From the NCBI GenBank assembly GCA_034722175.1, contig JAYENR010000089.1, positions 1 to 62,342 on the forward strand: a stretch of DNA of 62,342 nt, given 5' to 3'. The position numbers and the translations under genes are program-made. This document shows, piece by piece, positions 55,816 to 62,342 of this stretch. Numbering within the stretch: the stretch's first letter is position 1; the number at the start of each line of letters is the position of its first letter. The notes under the pieces are model-generated. The model did no database searches and had not been told where the DNA came from. It saw nothing but the letters and a program-made list of their open reading frames with translations. The DNA comes from Thiomicrorhabdus sp034722175. Lineage in GTDB: Bacteria > Pseudomonadota > Gammaproteobacteria > Thiomicrospirales > Thiomicrospiraceae.

Positions 55816-56892
55816 TTACCCTCGTTTTGCATTGGCAAAGGCTGCCGCAAACGGGTTGTTGGTGATCTCTTCTTTGGCTGCTTTAGGCTTTTTAATTTTG
55901 ATCTGAGATTTACGACCTTTTTCTAACATCGCTTTAAACAGTTCGGCCGTGGCAACCGCATCTGCTAAAGCGTCATGCGCATCACCAGGGAATGGCTGAC
56001 CCAAAATACGTTCGTATGAAACCGTCAATTTCGGTGTTTTATAGAACCAGTACATACGTTCACTGTGCCAGCGTAGAGCCCCGATTAAATCTTTACTTAG
56101 CTCTGCTGCGTCTAACCATTTTGCATAATCGAGTTCAAACGGTAACAGTTTCTTTTCTGCACTTTTTTCTAAGTATGCAAAGTCACTTTCAGTGCTGTAC
56201 GCCAATACGATGTCGGCCTCTTTTAGCAGTTGGTGGATGCTGTCCCAAACATCCACCAGAGCAGGCTGGCCTTGAACCATCTCGGTGTCGATATTGTGTT
56301 TTTCGTTTTCTGGAATTTCATAGCCTGGGTTGATTAACTGGTTAAACAGCTCGTTACCTTCTAGGTCACAAGCAGAGAATTGGATAATGTCTGCTTCCGG
56401 ATTCGATGAAATGTCCGTTGCCTCAATGTCTAAACAGACAACATTTTTGCTCTTTAACTCAAGGTCATGCTCTTTTAATTTGAATAAGGCATCGTTACGG
56501 CGTTCTTGAATCAGTGGAACCACCTCCGACGAGGTAAACTCTTTGATTAACCCTTCTAGTTTATTGGTTAAGCGGCCAATTGATTTGCTTAAAGCTTTAC
56601 GTACCGCTTCATCTTCACTGCATTTTTCAATAAATGTGTGGAGGTTCATCACCTCTTCATTAATCACTAGGCTTTTGAGTGTTTTCTCAACGATCTTTTT
56701 GATGCTGAAATCATAGTCTTCTAGAGGCGGAATCATGATGTCCGCTTTGAGTAATGCTTTTTCACCTTTGGCTGGTGAGGCCATGATTTCCACGCCTCTA
56801 ATGTTCAAACCATCGGACGCTGCAACGGCGACTAAATACTCTTTTAAAGGTTGGTTACGTTTATCAATCAGGATTAGCTGTGCATTACTCAT
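55816..56892 (-). CDS. DEDDh-type 3'-5' exonuclease domain protein
   Basis: 358 residues. The N-terminal 150 are of unknown, largely helical type. The DnaQ/RNase T-like nuclease domain (about 151-330) has the DEDDh residues: Asp and Glu in LDIEATD, Asp in STESDFAYL, His and Asp in GDAHDALADAVAT. It may proofread or trim RNA or DNA; the large N-terminus is unlike DnaQ epsilon. It precedes hisI by 4 bp. Confidence 0.85.
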   Translation of the reverse strand: MSNAQLILIDKRNQPLKEYLVAVAASDGLNIRGVEIMASPAKGEKALLKADIMIPPLEDYDFSIKKIVEKTLKSLVINEEVMNLHTFIEKCSEDEAVRKALSKSIGRLTNKLEGLIKEFTSSEVVPLIQERRNDALFKLKEHDLELKSKNVVCLDIEATDISSNPEADIIQFSACDLEGNELFNQLINPGYEIPENEKHNIDTEMVQGQPALVDVWDSIHQLLKEADIVLAYSTESDFAYLEKSAEKKLLPFELDYAKWLDAAELSKDLIGALRWHSERMYWFYKTPKLTVSYERILGQPFPGDAHDALADAVATAELFKAMLEKGRKSQIKIKKPKAAKEEITNNPFAAAFANAKRG

Positions 56893-57040
56893 AAGGCTAT
56901 GTGTTTTTTATTTATGTAAGAGAGCGTTATTTTAACAGCAACCTGTTGTAATCGGTTGTGATTGCAACAGGAATTACAGTTTTTAGCTGAAATGATTCAA
57001 GACGAGACAAAACTTTTAGGTCAACGACTTACTGTAAGCT

Positions 57041-57580
57041 CTAAACCATTGAAGCCATTTTTTGAATACTATCAGAGTAGGCGAGTACTAATTCCGCATG
57101 ATGGGTTTCAGCCACCTCCAAGTCTTTATCATTATCGATAAAAAACGGCTCGGCAATTAAGCAAGGAGCATGGGTGGCTTTCAGTAGGTAGCCACCGCGG
57201 TCCTCAACACTTTTGGCTTTAATGCCACGGTCTTTTAAACCCAATGCACCGACTAATGATTTGTTTAAGGTTTTAGCCAGTTTTTTGCCTTTTTTAGAGC
57301 GGTGATAGAACAGGACTTCGGTGCCTGAGGCTTTTTTATTAAATGCATTGCAATGCAGGCTAATAATAAAGTCAGGATCCAGTTCGTTTAGGTCTGTCGG
57401 CAAGGTGTCGTAGGTTCTACGGTAGACCTTTTGGATACGCAGCTCTTCTTGGTCTTTAAGGGCGTATTCAATGTCCATTGCCAACTGTTCGTTATAGTCA
57501 AATTCTGACAAGTTTTGAGTTTTATTAACCGCACCCGGTGACGTTTTTTTATGTCCGATGACAAGCGCACACGTTTTCAT
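57041..57580 (-). CDS. N-acetylmuramoyl-L-alanine amidase (Amidase_3), no export signal
   Basis: 179 residues, with GAGGAAG upstream of the ATG. The Amidase_3 zinc ligands are visible: His in VIGHKK (residue 9-10), Glu in LSEFDYNE, His in SLHCNAFN near 75, and the catalytic Glu in CLIAEPFFIDND near 140. No signal peptide, no cell-wall binding domain: this resembles phage or tailocin lysis enzymes rather than housekeeping AmiC. It is divergent from the three-gene unit at 57749, sharing a 168-bp promoter region. Confidence 0.88.
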   Translation of the reverse strand: MKTCALVIGHKKTSPGAVNKTQNLSEFDYNEQLAMDIEYALKDQEELRIQKVYRRTYDTLPTDLNELDPDFIISLHCNAFNKKASGTEVLFYHRSKKGKKLAKTLNKSLVGALGLKDRGIKAKSVEDRGGYLLKATHAPCLIAEPFFIDNDKDLEVAETHHAELVLAYSDSIQKMASMV

Positions 57581-57748
57581 GGCTTCTTCCTCTTGATTAA
57601 AAAATAACTTATCGTTAACTAAATAATAATTTAATGGTACTAGATAAGCAATGGTACTAAAATAAAACTATGGATAGGTCAGTTGTTAATGGATTGAGAT
57701 GATCTGTCTGTATTTATTAAGTCTAATAAAATAGAGAGAGGAATGATC

Positions 57749-58540
57749 ATGAGTGGAACAAGTGAAGCAGTCACCCAAGCTGCAAGATTGGATCAAATTG
57801 GGTTTCCAGAGTTTACAACCAAGTTAATTACCGATGTGTTTGATGCGTTGGTTTCCAGTAATCTTCGTCAAACAGAGGCGTATATTCAGTTGTTGCAAGA
57901 GACAGGTAAATCATTAAGTGCATTCATTAATGACACAAAAGATGACATTAGTGGGGACATGATTTTAGATTTTTTAGCCACGACACTGCCTGCACCAGCT
58001 GAGGATGAAGACAAGGTTACAGTGGTTGAGAATAACAATGGTAAAGTCTCTCTGGATGCGGATCAAGCAGGAAAATTAAATACCGCTTTAGTGTTGCCTG
58101 ACTCGGCTGGTGTGGCAAGTAATAATGCCGTTGCCGTTGAGGGTGCGAATAATAGTTATGAGGCTATTTTGGATGCCGTAGCGATACGTATTGCATCAAA
58201 TAAATATGACCTGTTAAAAGAGATGGTCAAACAGGGGATTTTACGTTTGGTGATTGAGAACGGTGAAATTGAAACTCGATTGACTTTTTCAACTTACGGC
58301 TCCTCATTTAGTAAAGAGACACAAACAAAATACAACCGTAAAAACTTTACCGCGAAAGCGAGAGCCAAAACGGGGTTATTTACCTCTTTATGGGTAAAAG
58401 CAGCGGCTTCAACTAAATATTCAAGTGTGTCTGTTTCTACAACAAATAAAGTCGATCAAGACCGTTCTGGTTCAAGGGTCAATATTTATGGTGGTGTGAG
58501 AATCAACTTTAAAACTGATTATCTTCCGTTGAATCAATAA
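57749..58540 (+). CDS. Unknown protein, first paralogue of three-gene cassette
   Basis: 263 residues from ATG 57749 (ATG 57743 would lie 1 base from the GAGG site). No signal peptide or membrane segment. N-terminal motif GFPEFTTKLITDVFDALVSS; centre KYDLLKEMVKQGILRLVIE followed by GEIETRLTFST; a Lys-rich basic loop (about 195-230, KETQTKYNRKNFTAKARAK); end VNIYGGVRINFKT. The same three blocks occur in the next gene at matching positions, showing that they are distant paralogues. I do not recognise the family. Twelve bases separate it from the next gene, so it is one operon. Confidence 0.8.
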   Translation: MSGTSEAVTQAARLDQIGFPEFTTKLITDVFDALVSSNLRQTEAYIQLLQETGKSLSAFINDTKDDISGDMILDFLATTLPAPAEDEDKVTVVENNNGKVSLDADQAGKLNTALVLPDSAGVASNNAVAVEGANNSYEAILDAVAIRIASNKYDLLKEMVKQGILRLVIENGEIETRLTFSTYGSSFSKETQTKYNRKNFTAKARAKTGLFTSLWVKAAASTKYSSVSVSTTNKVDQDRSGSRVNIYGGVRINFKTDYLPLNQ

Positions 58541-58552
58541 GGGGGTCGTGCT

Positions 58553-59347
58553 ATGTCAAGCTCAGCTCTTAATGAGCTGGGTTTTGCCGAATTTGTGGCG
58601 AAACTCATCTCAGACACCTTTAGTGCTATTTTATCTTCACAAGCCGAACAAAAAGACAAGCTAGCCGAGTTAGATCGATTAATGGCTTTATCAGAAACTG
58701 AGTTTGTTGATTTGTGTTTAACGGATGAGAGTCTGTTGTTACAGATTGATGAGCAGTTGCAAGCATTGTTTCCAGCCGATAATGAAATGGGTCATTTAAT
58801 TGTTGTCGGTGCCGACTATCAACCAGAAACAGCGAGGAAACCTGAAAAACCAGCAATTTATGAACTCACGGGTATTCAACTCTCTAAAGACAATCAAGAA
58901 TTTGAAAGGTCGAAATTGACTCAAGCAGGGGTAGATCGCATTTATCAAACCCTAATCCACCCGATTGCGATGCAACAACGAGATAGTTTGGCAGCGATTA
59001 TGGCTGATGGAATTCCTAAATTGGTGGTGGACAGCGGTAAAATAAATGCCAAATTAACTTTTCAAACCGCCATTCTAGAAGAGGAAGATATGGCGAACGG
59101 TGAGGCTGCACATTCTGAGAGTACCGTAGATAGCAGCTCATTGGAAAGAGGAGTGGTAAGCACTGCCAGTCATCTGTCCATCTCAGCGCTGCAACCAAGC
59201 AATCGTTTTGTGGGGGTGATTGATACTAAAAAATTGCTGAATACCCGTTTAAGTGTGGTGCCAGCCAGTAATAAAGCCCCACAAGATGCACAAACCTCCG
59301 CTAATATTTACAGTGAAGTTGAAATTCACTTTAAAACGATTTTGTAG
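58553..59347 (+). CDS. Unknown protein, second paralogue of three-gene cassette
   Basis: 264 residues with a strong AAGGGGG ribosome site. N-terminal motif GFAEFVAKLISDTFSAILSS aligns with the first gene; centre DSLAAIMADGIPKLVVD then GKINAKLTFQT; ending ANIYSEVEIHFKTIL. The basic loop of the first paralogue is replaced by a Ser/Glu-rich stretch (about 175-205). No signal peptide. The heterodimer-like pairing of two paralogues is suggestive of a hetero-oligomer, which is inference. Confidence 0.8.
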   Translation: MSSSALNELGFAEFVAKLISDTFSAILSSQAEQKDKLAELDRLMALSETEFVDLCLTDESLLLQIDEQLQALFPADNEMGHLIVVGADYQPETARKPEKPAIYELTGIQLSKDNQEFERSKLTQAGVDRIYQTLIHPIAMQQRDSLAAIMADGIPKLVVDSGKINAKLTFQTAILEEEDMANGEAAHSESTVDSSSLERGVVSTASHLSISALQPSNRFVGVIDTKKLLNTRLSVVPASNKAPQDAQTSANIYSEVEIHFKTIL

Positions 59348-59349
59348 TC

Positions 59350-60033
59350 ATGTCACAGGCATTCGATCTACAAAGTTTGTTATGGTTGATTCATACTGAG
59401 ATTGCCACGGCGGTAAACACGGTTAAATCTGAACAAGCTCCGCTAGAGATGAAGCAGGTTCGGGTACGAATGGGTCAGAACAGTGATGAGATGACCGATG
59501 AGGTTGATGCGGTGACGCTTCCTACAGAGCGTTATCCTGCAGCTGCACAAGGTTGGTTGGTTGATGTTTTGTATGATGCCAGCCAGAATCAGGCGCGGAC
59601 AACGAAGGCTGTAGGCATTGAAAGTGGCACGATTCCGAATGGTTGGCAAGGAGTGTCAGAAAAAACACCTGTTGTTTATCTTGAGGGTGTGGGTTTAAAA
59701 AGAGAGCGAGATTTACAGCAGTTGGAGGTATTTACCCTCGGCGATTTGTTGGCTGTGGATGTTTCTAAGTTGGGTGCTGCAGATCAAGCACGTTATCGAC
59801 GCTTGCAGACTTTGGCTTGTATGGGCTTGCAACTTCCACCCATGGCGCTCACCCAGCAACTCAGTAGCTATACGGTATTAGAATTCATTGAGCAACCAGG
59901 CCTGTTGGAAAATACTGAGTTGTCTAGTGAAGCAAAATCAGCGTTTTATCAGTGGTTACTGCAATTAGAGATCTGTTTTGATGACCGGTGGTTACGTAAA
60001 ACACCGTTACAACAGTTGATTGATTACGATTAA
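59350..60033 (+). CDS. Unknown protein with helix-hairpin-helix-like segment, third cassette gene
   Basis: 227 residues, starting two bases after the second gene's stop. N-terminal part (about 1-100) begins SQAFDLQSLLWLIHTEI and has short charged helices. Residues about 115-160 (GVGLKRERDLQQLEVFTLGDLLAVD) look like a helix-hairpin-helix or DUF4332-type module of the sort that binds DNA or proteins. C-terminal half is helical. I cannot assign a family. A CAGGCCTG copy at 59897 encodes PGLL. Confidence 0.75.
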   Translation: MSQAFDLQSLLWLIHTEIATAVNTVKSEQAPLEMKQVRVRMGQNSDEMTDEVDAVTLPTERYPAAAQGWLVDVLYDASQNQARTTKAVGIESGTIPNGWQGVSEKTPVVYLEGVGLKRERDLQQLEVFTLGDLLAVDVSKLGAADQARYRRLQTLACMGLQLPPMALTQQLSSYTVLEFIEQPGLLENTELSSEAKSAFYQWLLQLEICFDDRWLRKTPLQQLIDYD

Positions 60034-60122
60034 TCTTTCAGCTTGAGTTAGTCAGCGGTGTCATTTATTTAAGCACCAAGAGGTTATGCTGTTTGGTGAC
60101 TTAGACCTATTTTAAGTTTGAC

Positions 60123-60130
60123 CAGGCCTG
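60123..60130. repeat. CAGGCCTG repeat, intergenic between convergent genes
   Basis: The element is TTTGACCAGGCCTGGTGGG, with ACCAGGCCTGGT as a perfect 12-bp palindrome. It lies between the cassette's third gene and the convergent glycerate kinase gene, the usual position for a terminator, but there is no strong T-run on either side. Confidence 0.8.
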
Positions 60131-60175
60131 GTGGGTTTCAAAAAAGCTTTTCGAATTTACCTCTATGGCTTTTGC

Positions 60176-61309
60176 TTAAGGTTTGAGCAGATTGATAATG
60201 GACGTTAAGGTGTTGCTCAGTAGCAAAGGGGTGTTTTGAAAGGCCTCTATCTCAGACATCGGGGTGTTCATAATGCTAAACAAGGCTTTAAATTCAGGCA
60301 GCTCTTGCGGTGAGCACTGTAAACTTCCGCACACACCAATGGTTGGGGTTTGGTGTTCTAGTCCAAGTTCGGCAATGCGCATCGGCAATTTGCCAAATCG
60401 TGTTTGGGTATCTATCTTCCCTTCACCGGTAATAATCAGATCAATTGGATTTTTTGTCAGTATGCTTTCTAGTTTTAAGGTCTGGTTAAGTACATCAAAG
60501 CCAGGTGTTACTGAGGCATTTAGCAAACCAATAAAACCACCAGCCATACCACCTGCTGCCCCAGACCCTTCAACGTTTTCGATTGCATTACCGGTTTTGG
60601 CTTCAATTAAGCTTGCCCAATTAGTGAGTCCAGCCTCTAAAATGTCGTAGTTATGCTCGTTAACACCTTTTTGCGGGCCAAAGATGGCGGTTGCGCCATT
60701 TTCTCCCAGTAATGGGTTGGTTACGTCACAAGCCAATTGCCACTCAATCTCTAACAGGTGTTCTGGAATCTTACCAATGCTTGCGAGTTTGCTGAGAGCC
60801 TGACCGCCTAAGCCTACTTCATTGCCATCAGAATCAAGGGATGGAATGCCTAACGCCTGTAATGCGCCCATACCACCATCATTGGTTGCGGATCCTCCTA
60901 AACCTAAAACGATTTTGGTTGCTCCAAGATCAAGAGCGGCTTGAATCAATTGGCCGGTACCATAGCTGTGAGTTTGCATGGGGTTGCGTTCGTCGGGTCG
61001 AATTTGCGGCAGGCCTGATGCTTGCGCCATTTCGATAATCGCTGTTTGGCTTTCTTCTTGCCAAGCAAACGCCGCTTTGGTTTTACGACCAAGTGCATTA
61101 GAGCACCAAAGCGTCTGCTTTTCAGCCGCATCGGCATACACAAAACTGTCCACAAAACCTTCGCCACCATCGGACATAGGGTAGGCAAACACCTCTGATT
61201 CGGGCAGAGCTTGTTTGATGACCTGTTTTGCAATATCGCAAAACTGAATGGCACTTAAAGAACCTTTAAAACTGTCTGGTGCTAACAGCACACGGAATGG
61301 TTGTGGCAT
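60176..61309 (-). CDS. Glycerate kinase (GlxK/GarK type)
   Basis: 377 residues. LLAPDSFKGSLSA at the start, GGEGFVDSF, LGGSATNDGGMGAL, CDVTNPLLGENGA and GKIDTQTRFGK are the family's characteristic motifs. It phosphorylates D-glycerate to 2-phosphoglycerate. A CAGGCCTG copy lies at 61010-61017 (SGLPQ). No glyoxylate or tartronate genes are next to it. Confidence 0.93.
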   Translation of the reverse strand: MPQPFRVLLAPDSFKGSLSAIQFCDIAKQVIKQALPESEVFAYPMSDGGEGFVDSFVYADAAEKQTLWCSNALGRKTKAAFAWQEESQTAIIEMAQASGLPQIRPDERNPMQTHSYGTGQLIQAALDLGATKIVLGLGGSATNDGGMGALQALGIPSLDSDGNEVGLGGQALSKLASIGKIPEHLLEIEWQLACDVTNPLLGENGATAIFGPQKGVNEHNYDILEAGLTNWASLIEAKTGNAIENVEGSGAAGGMAGGFIGLLNASVTPGFDVLNQTLKLESILTKNPIDLIITGEGKIDTQTRFGKLPMRIAELGLEHQTPTIGVCGSLQCSPQELPEFKALFSIMNTPMSEIEAFQNTPLLLSNTLTSIINLLKP

Positions 61310-61467
61310 AAAAATCCTATTGATGGATGTCTAATAAAACAGGAAATATTCGCGACGTTGCGATAGAGCTGGTTAAGAGTGTTTGGTATAAATAACACTG
61401 TTAGATTATCAAAATAGTAATAAAAATAACAGGGAGTTGCTTTTAAAAAATGTGGTTTGGAACTGAG

Positions 61468-61475
61468 TAGGCCTG
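61468..61475. repeat. TAGGCCTG variant of the repeat, intergenic
   Basis: AACTGAGTAGGCCTGTTCAG lies between the thioredoxin-like gene and glycerate kinase, both on the minus strand. The outer dyad CTGA...TCAG is kept while the core has one change. Confidence 0.6.
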
Positions 61476-61534
61476 TTCAGAATAAAGTGATTTTTATTTA
61501 ACGCTCTATTCCAAACCCTGGCGATATTACTTGA

Positions 61535-62092
61535 TTAGGCTTTCCACTTAATTGAGCAACCCATGGATGGGATTTGTTCAAGAGGGCCTTGTCCAGTTTG
61601 AGCAACTTGTTTCATCGCTTCCAGTAAGTCTCGGTGCACACCTTCAGGTGAAGTCTGTTTACGAGATTCATCTAATCGTCCACGGTATTGCAGTTTTAAG
61701 TCCGCATTGTAGCCAAAGAAATCGGGTGTGCAGACTGCGCCATACTTTTTAGCCACTGCTTGAGACTCGTCTAAAACGTAAGGGAATGGGAAATTCCATT
61801 TTTTTGATATCGCTTGCATGTTTTCAAACGAGTCTTCCGCATATTCATTTGGATCATTAGACATAATGGCAATAGTGTTAATGCCAAATTCATCTCGTAA
61901 AATGCGTGTGTCATCCACCAAGCGTTGGTGAATAGCCTTGACGTAAGGGCAGTGGTTACAGATAAACATCACTAACAGACCATTCTTGCCTTTGGCTTTT
62001 TCTAAGTTCCAATTTTGACCATCGACACCCGGTAGATCAAAATCAATGGCAGGTTGGTTAAAATCGCAAACAGGGGTGGTTAAACTCACCAT
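61535..62092 (-). CDS. Thioredoxin-like (AhpC/TSA-type) redox protein
   Basis: 185 residues with no signal peptide. Redoxin-like fold, DFDLPGVDGQNW, then a CNHCPYVKAIHQRL active site (CxxC) and later GVHRDLLEAM. It resembles cytoplasmic thioredoxin-family members of the TlpA/AhpC type. Redox partner and substrate are unknown. Confidence 0.85.
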   Translation of the reverse strand: MVSLTTPVCDFNQPAIDFDLPGVDGQNWNLEKAKGKNGLLVMFICNHCPYVKAIHQRLVDDTRILRDEFGINTIAIMSNDPNEYAEDSFENMQAISKKWNFPFPYVLDESQAVAKKYGAVCTPDFFGYNADLKLQYRGRLDESRKQTSPEGVHRDLLEAMKQVAQTGQGPLEQIPSMGCSIKWKA

Positions 62093-62234
62093 ATTAATTT
62101 CCTTGCTATAAATGGAGGTTCAATAAGTTTATCAAAGTATCGCTTCAATTCTAAAGTGGTAATTAATGCGGTTTCTTGTTGGATGCAGGAGTATGCAGCT
62201 GATAGGAGCTTGAACGATAAAAAAAACCCTGCAT

Positions 62235-62342
62235 TGAAGTGACCCCCAAATGTTGGACACCAACCTTGGGGGTTTTTTCATGTCCAAATACAATCGAGAA
62301 TTTAAACTGGCGATTGCCAAGCAATACCTCTGTCATGAATCC
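62235..62342 (+). mobile_element. IS3-type insertion sequence, left end (truncated by window)
   Basis: TGAAGTGACCCCCAAATGTT begins a terminal inverted repeat typical of IS3-family elements (compare TGACCCCCAAATGTTGGACA-like ends), and an in-frame orfA-like start lies 45 bp inside. The inverted segments ACCCCCAA and TTGGGGGT around the start may form a hairpin that limits read-through. Only one end is in the window, so target duplication cannot be checked. Confidence 0.8.
62280..62342 (+). CDS. IS3-family transposase OrfA, 5' fragment
   Basis: ATG at 62280 and 21 open codons (MSKYNREFKLAIAKQYL...) to the window end. The start matches OrfA helix-turn-helix proteins of IS3-group elements (S-K-Y-x-x-E-F-K). 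The rest, including OrfB with the DDE domain, is outside. Confidence 0.8.
   Translation, partial: MSKYNREFKLAIAKQYLCHES

Noticed and set aside
60123..60175. Terminator for the cassette from the palindrome at 60123
   Set aside because: The symmetrical core has no loop of sensible size and there is only a short A/T run beyond it, so it is listed as a repeat, not as a terminator.
62132..62320. Minus-strand 62-codon ORF overlapping the IS end
   Set aside because: It crosses the IS terminal repeat, has no family-like residues and no ribosome site, and is the shadow of noncoding plus OrfA DNA.
1..62342. CRISPR array, rRNA, tRNA genes and prophage structural genes
   Set aside because: I saw no regularly spaced direct repeats, no cloverleaf-like sequences ending in CCA, and no recognisable capsid, portal or terminase genes; the signal-less amidase alone does not make a prophage.

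Overview
The window is a chromosomal stretch of a moderately AT-rich, Gram-negative bacterium. It has an LpxL/HtrB-type acyltransferase, TolC, an OmpA-family protein, type I secretion and Trk/Ntr gene order, which all fit a gammaproteobacterium. The style (many c-di-GMP proteins, chemotaxis, a Lap-type secretion system) would suit the Thiomicrospira/Thiomicrorhabdus/Hydrogenovibrio group, but that placement is inference, not something the sequence proves. Genes are dense, short overlaps are common, and I see no rRNA, tRNA or CRISPR array.

Layout. Positions 1-1236 hold the start of a polytopic membrane protein that runs off the left edge. 1458-5746 holds a DUF3616-type secreted protein and a two-gene signalling unit (REC/HD-GYP regulator plus MHYT histidine kinase). 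6035-7791 is ttcA coupled to an LpxL/HtrB-like acyltransferase. 7797-19311, all on the minus strand, is a DMT transporter, a methyltransferase and then the series def-fmt-rsmB-DUF4390-ntrY-ntrX-trkA-trkH read right to left. 19360-32640 carries mostly information-processing and competence genes (dprA, topA, argS, ubiK, comM) interleaved with GGDEF and REC regulators. 32755-42456 is a Lap-type c-di-GMP-controlled adhesin export and processing locus (TolC-like, CsgD-like regulator, HlyD-like, ABC exporter, LapD, LapG, OmpA/TSP3) with no adhesin gene in view. 42605-56892 holds an iron alcohol dehydrogenase, rep, a small methyltransferase, a Tim44-domain protein, a lipoprotein, truD, a PAS/CZB chemoreceptor, a hybrid kinase, hisI and a DEDDh exonuclease. 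57041-60033 is a divergent unit: a cytoplasmic amidase facing a compact three-gene operon whose first two products are distant paralogues of a family I do not recognise. 60176-62092 holds glycerate kinase and a thioredoxin-like protein, and an IS3-type insertion sequence begins at about 62235 and runs off the right edge.

Two things stand out. First, an interspersed palindromic 8-mer, CAGGCCTG, usually inside TGAMCAGGCCTGKTCA, occurs at least 17 times exactly plus about ten one-mismatch copies, against roughly one expected by chance. It lies within genes on both strands and in intergenic gaps, including an inverted pair that builds a transcription terminator, as DNA uptake sequences do in Neisseria and Haemophilus. 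dprA and comM lie in the same window. Second, the 57749-60033 operon with its divergent amidase is an uncharacterised cassette whose paralogous pair shares N-terminal, central and C-terminal motifs.
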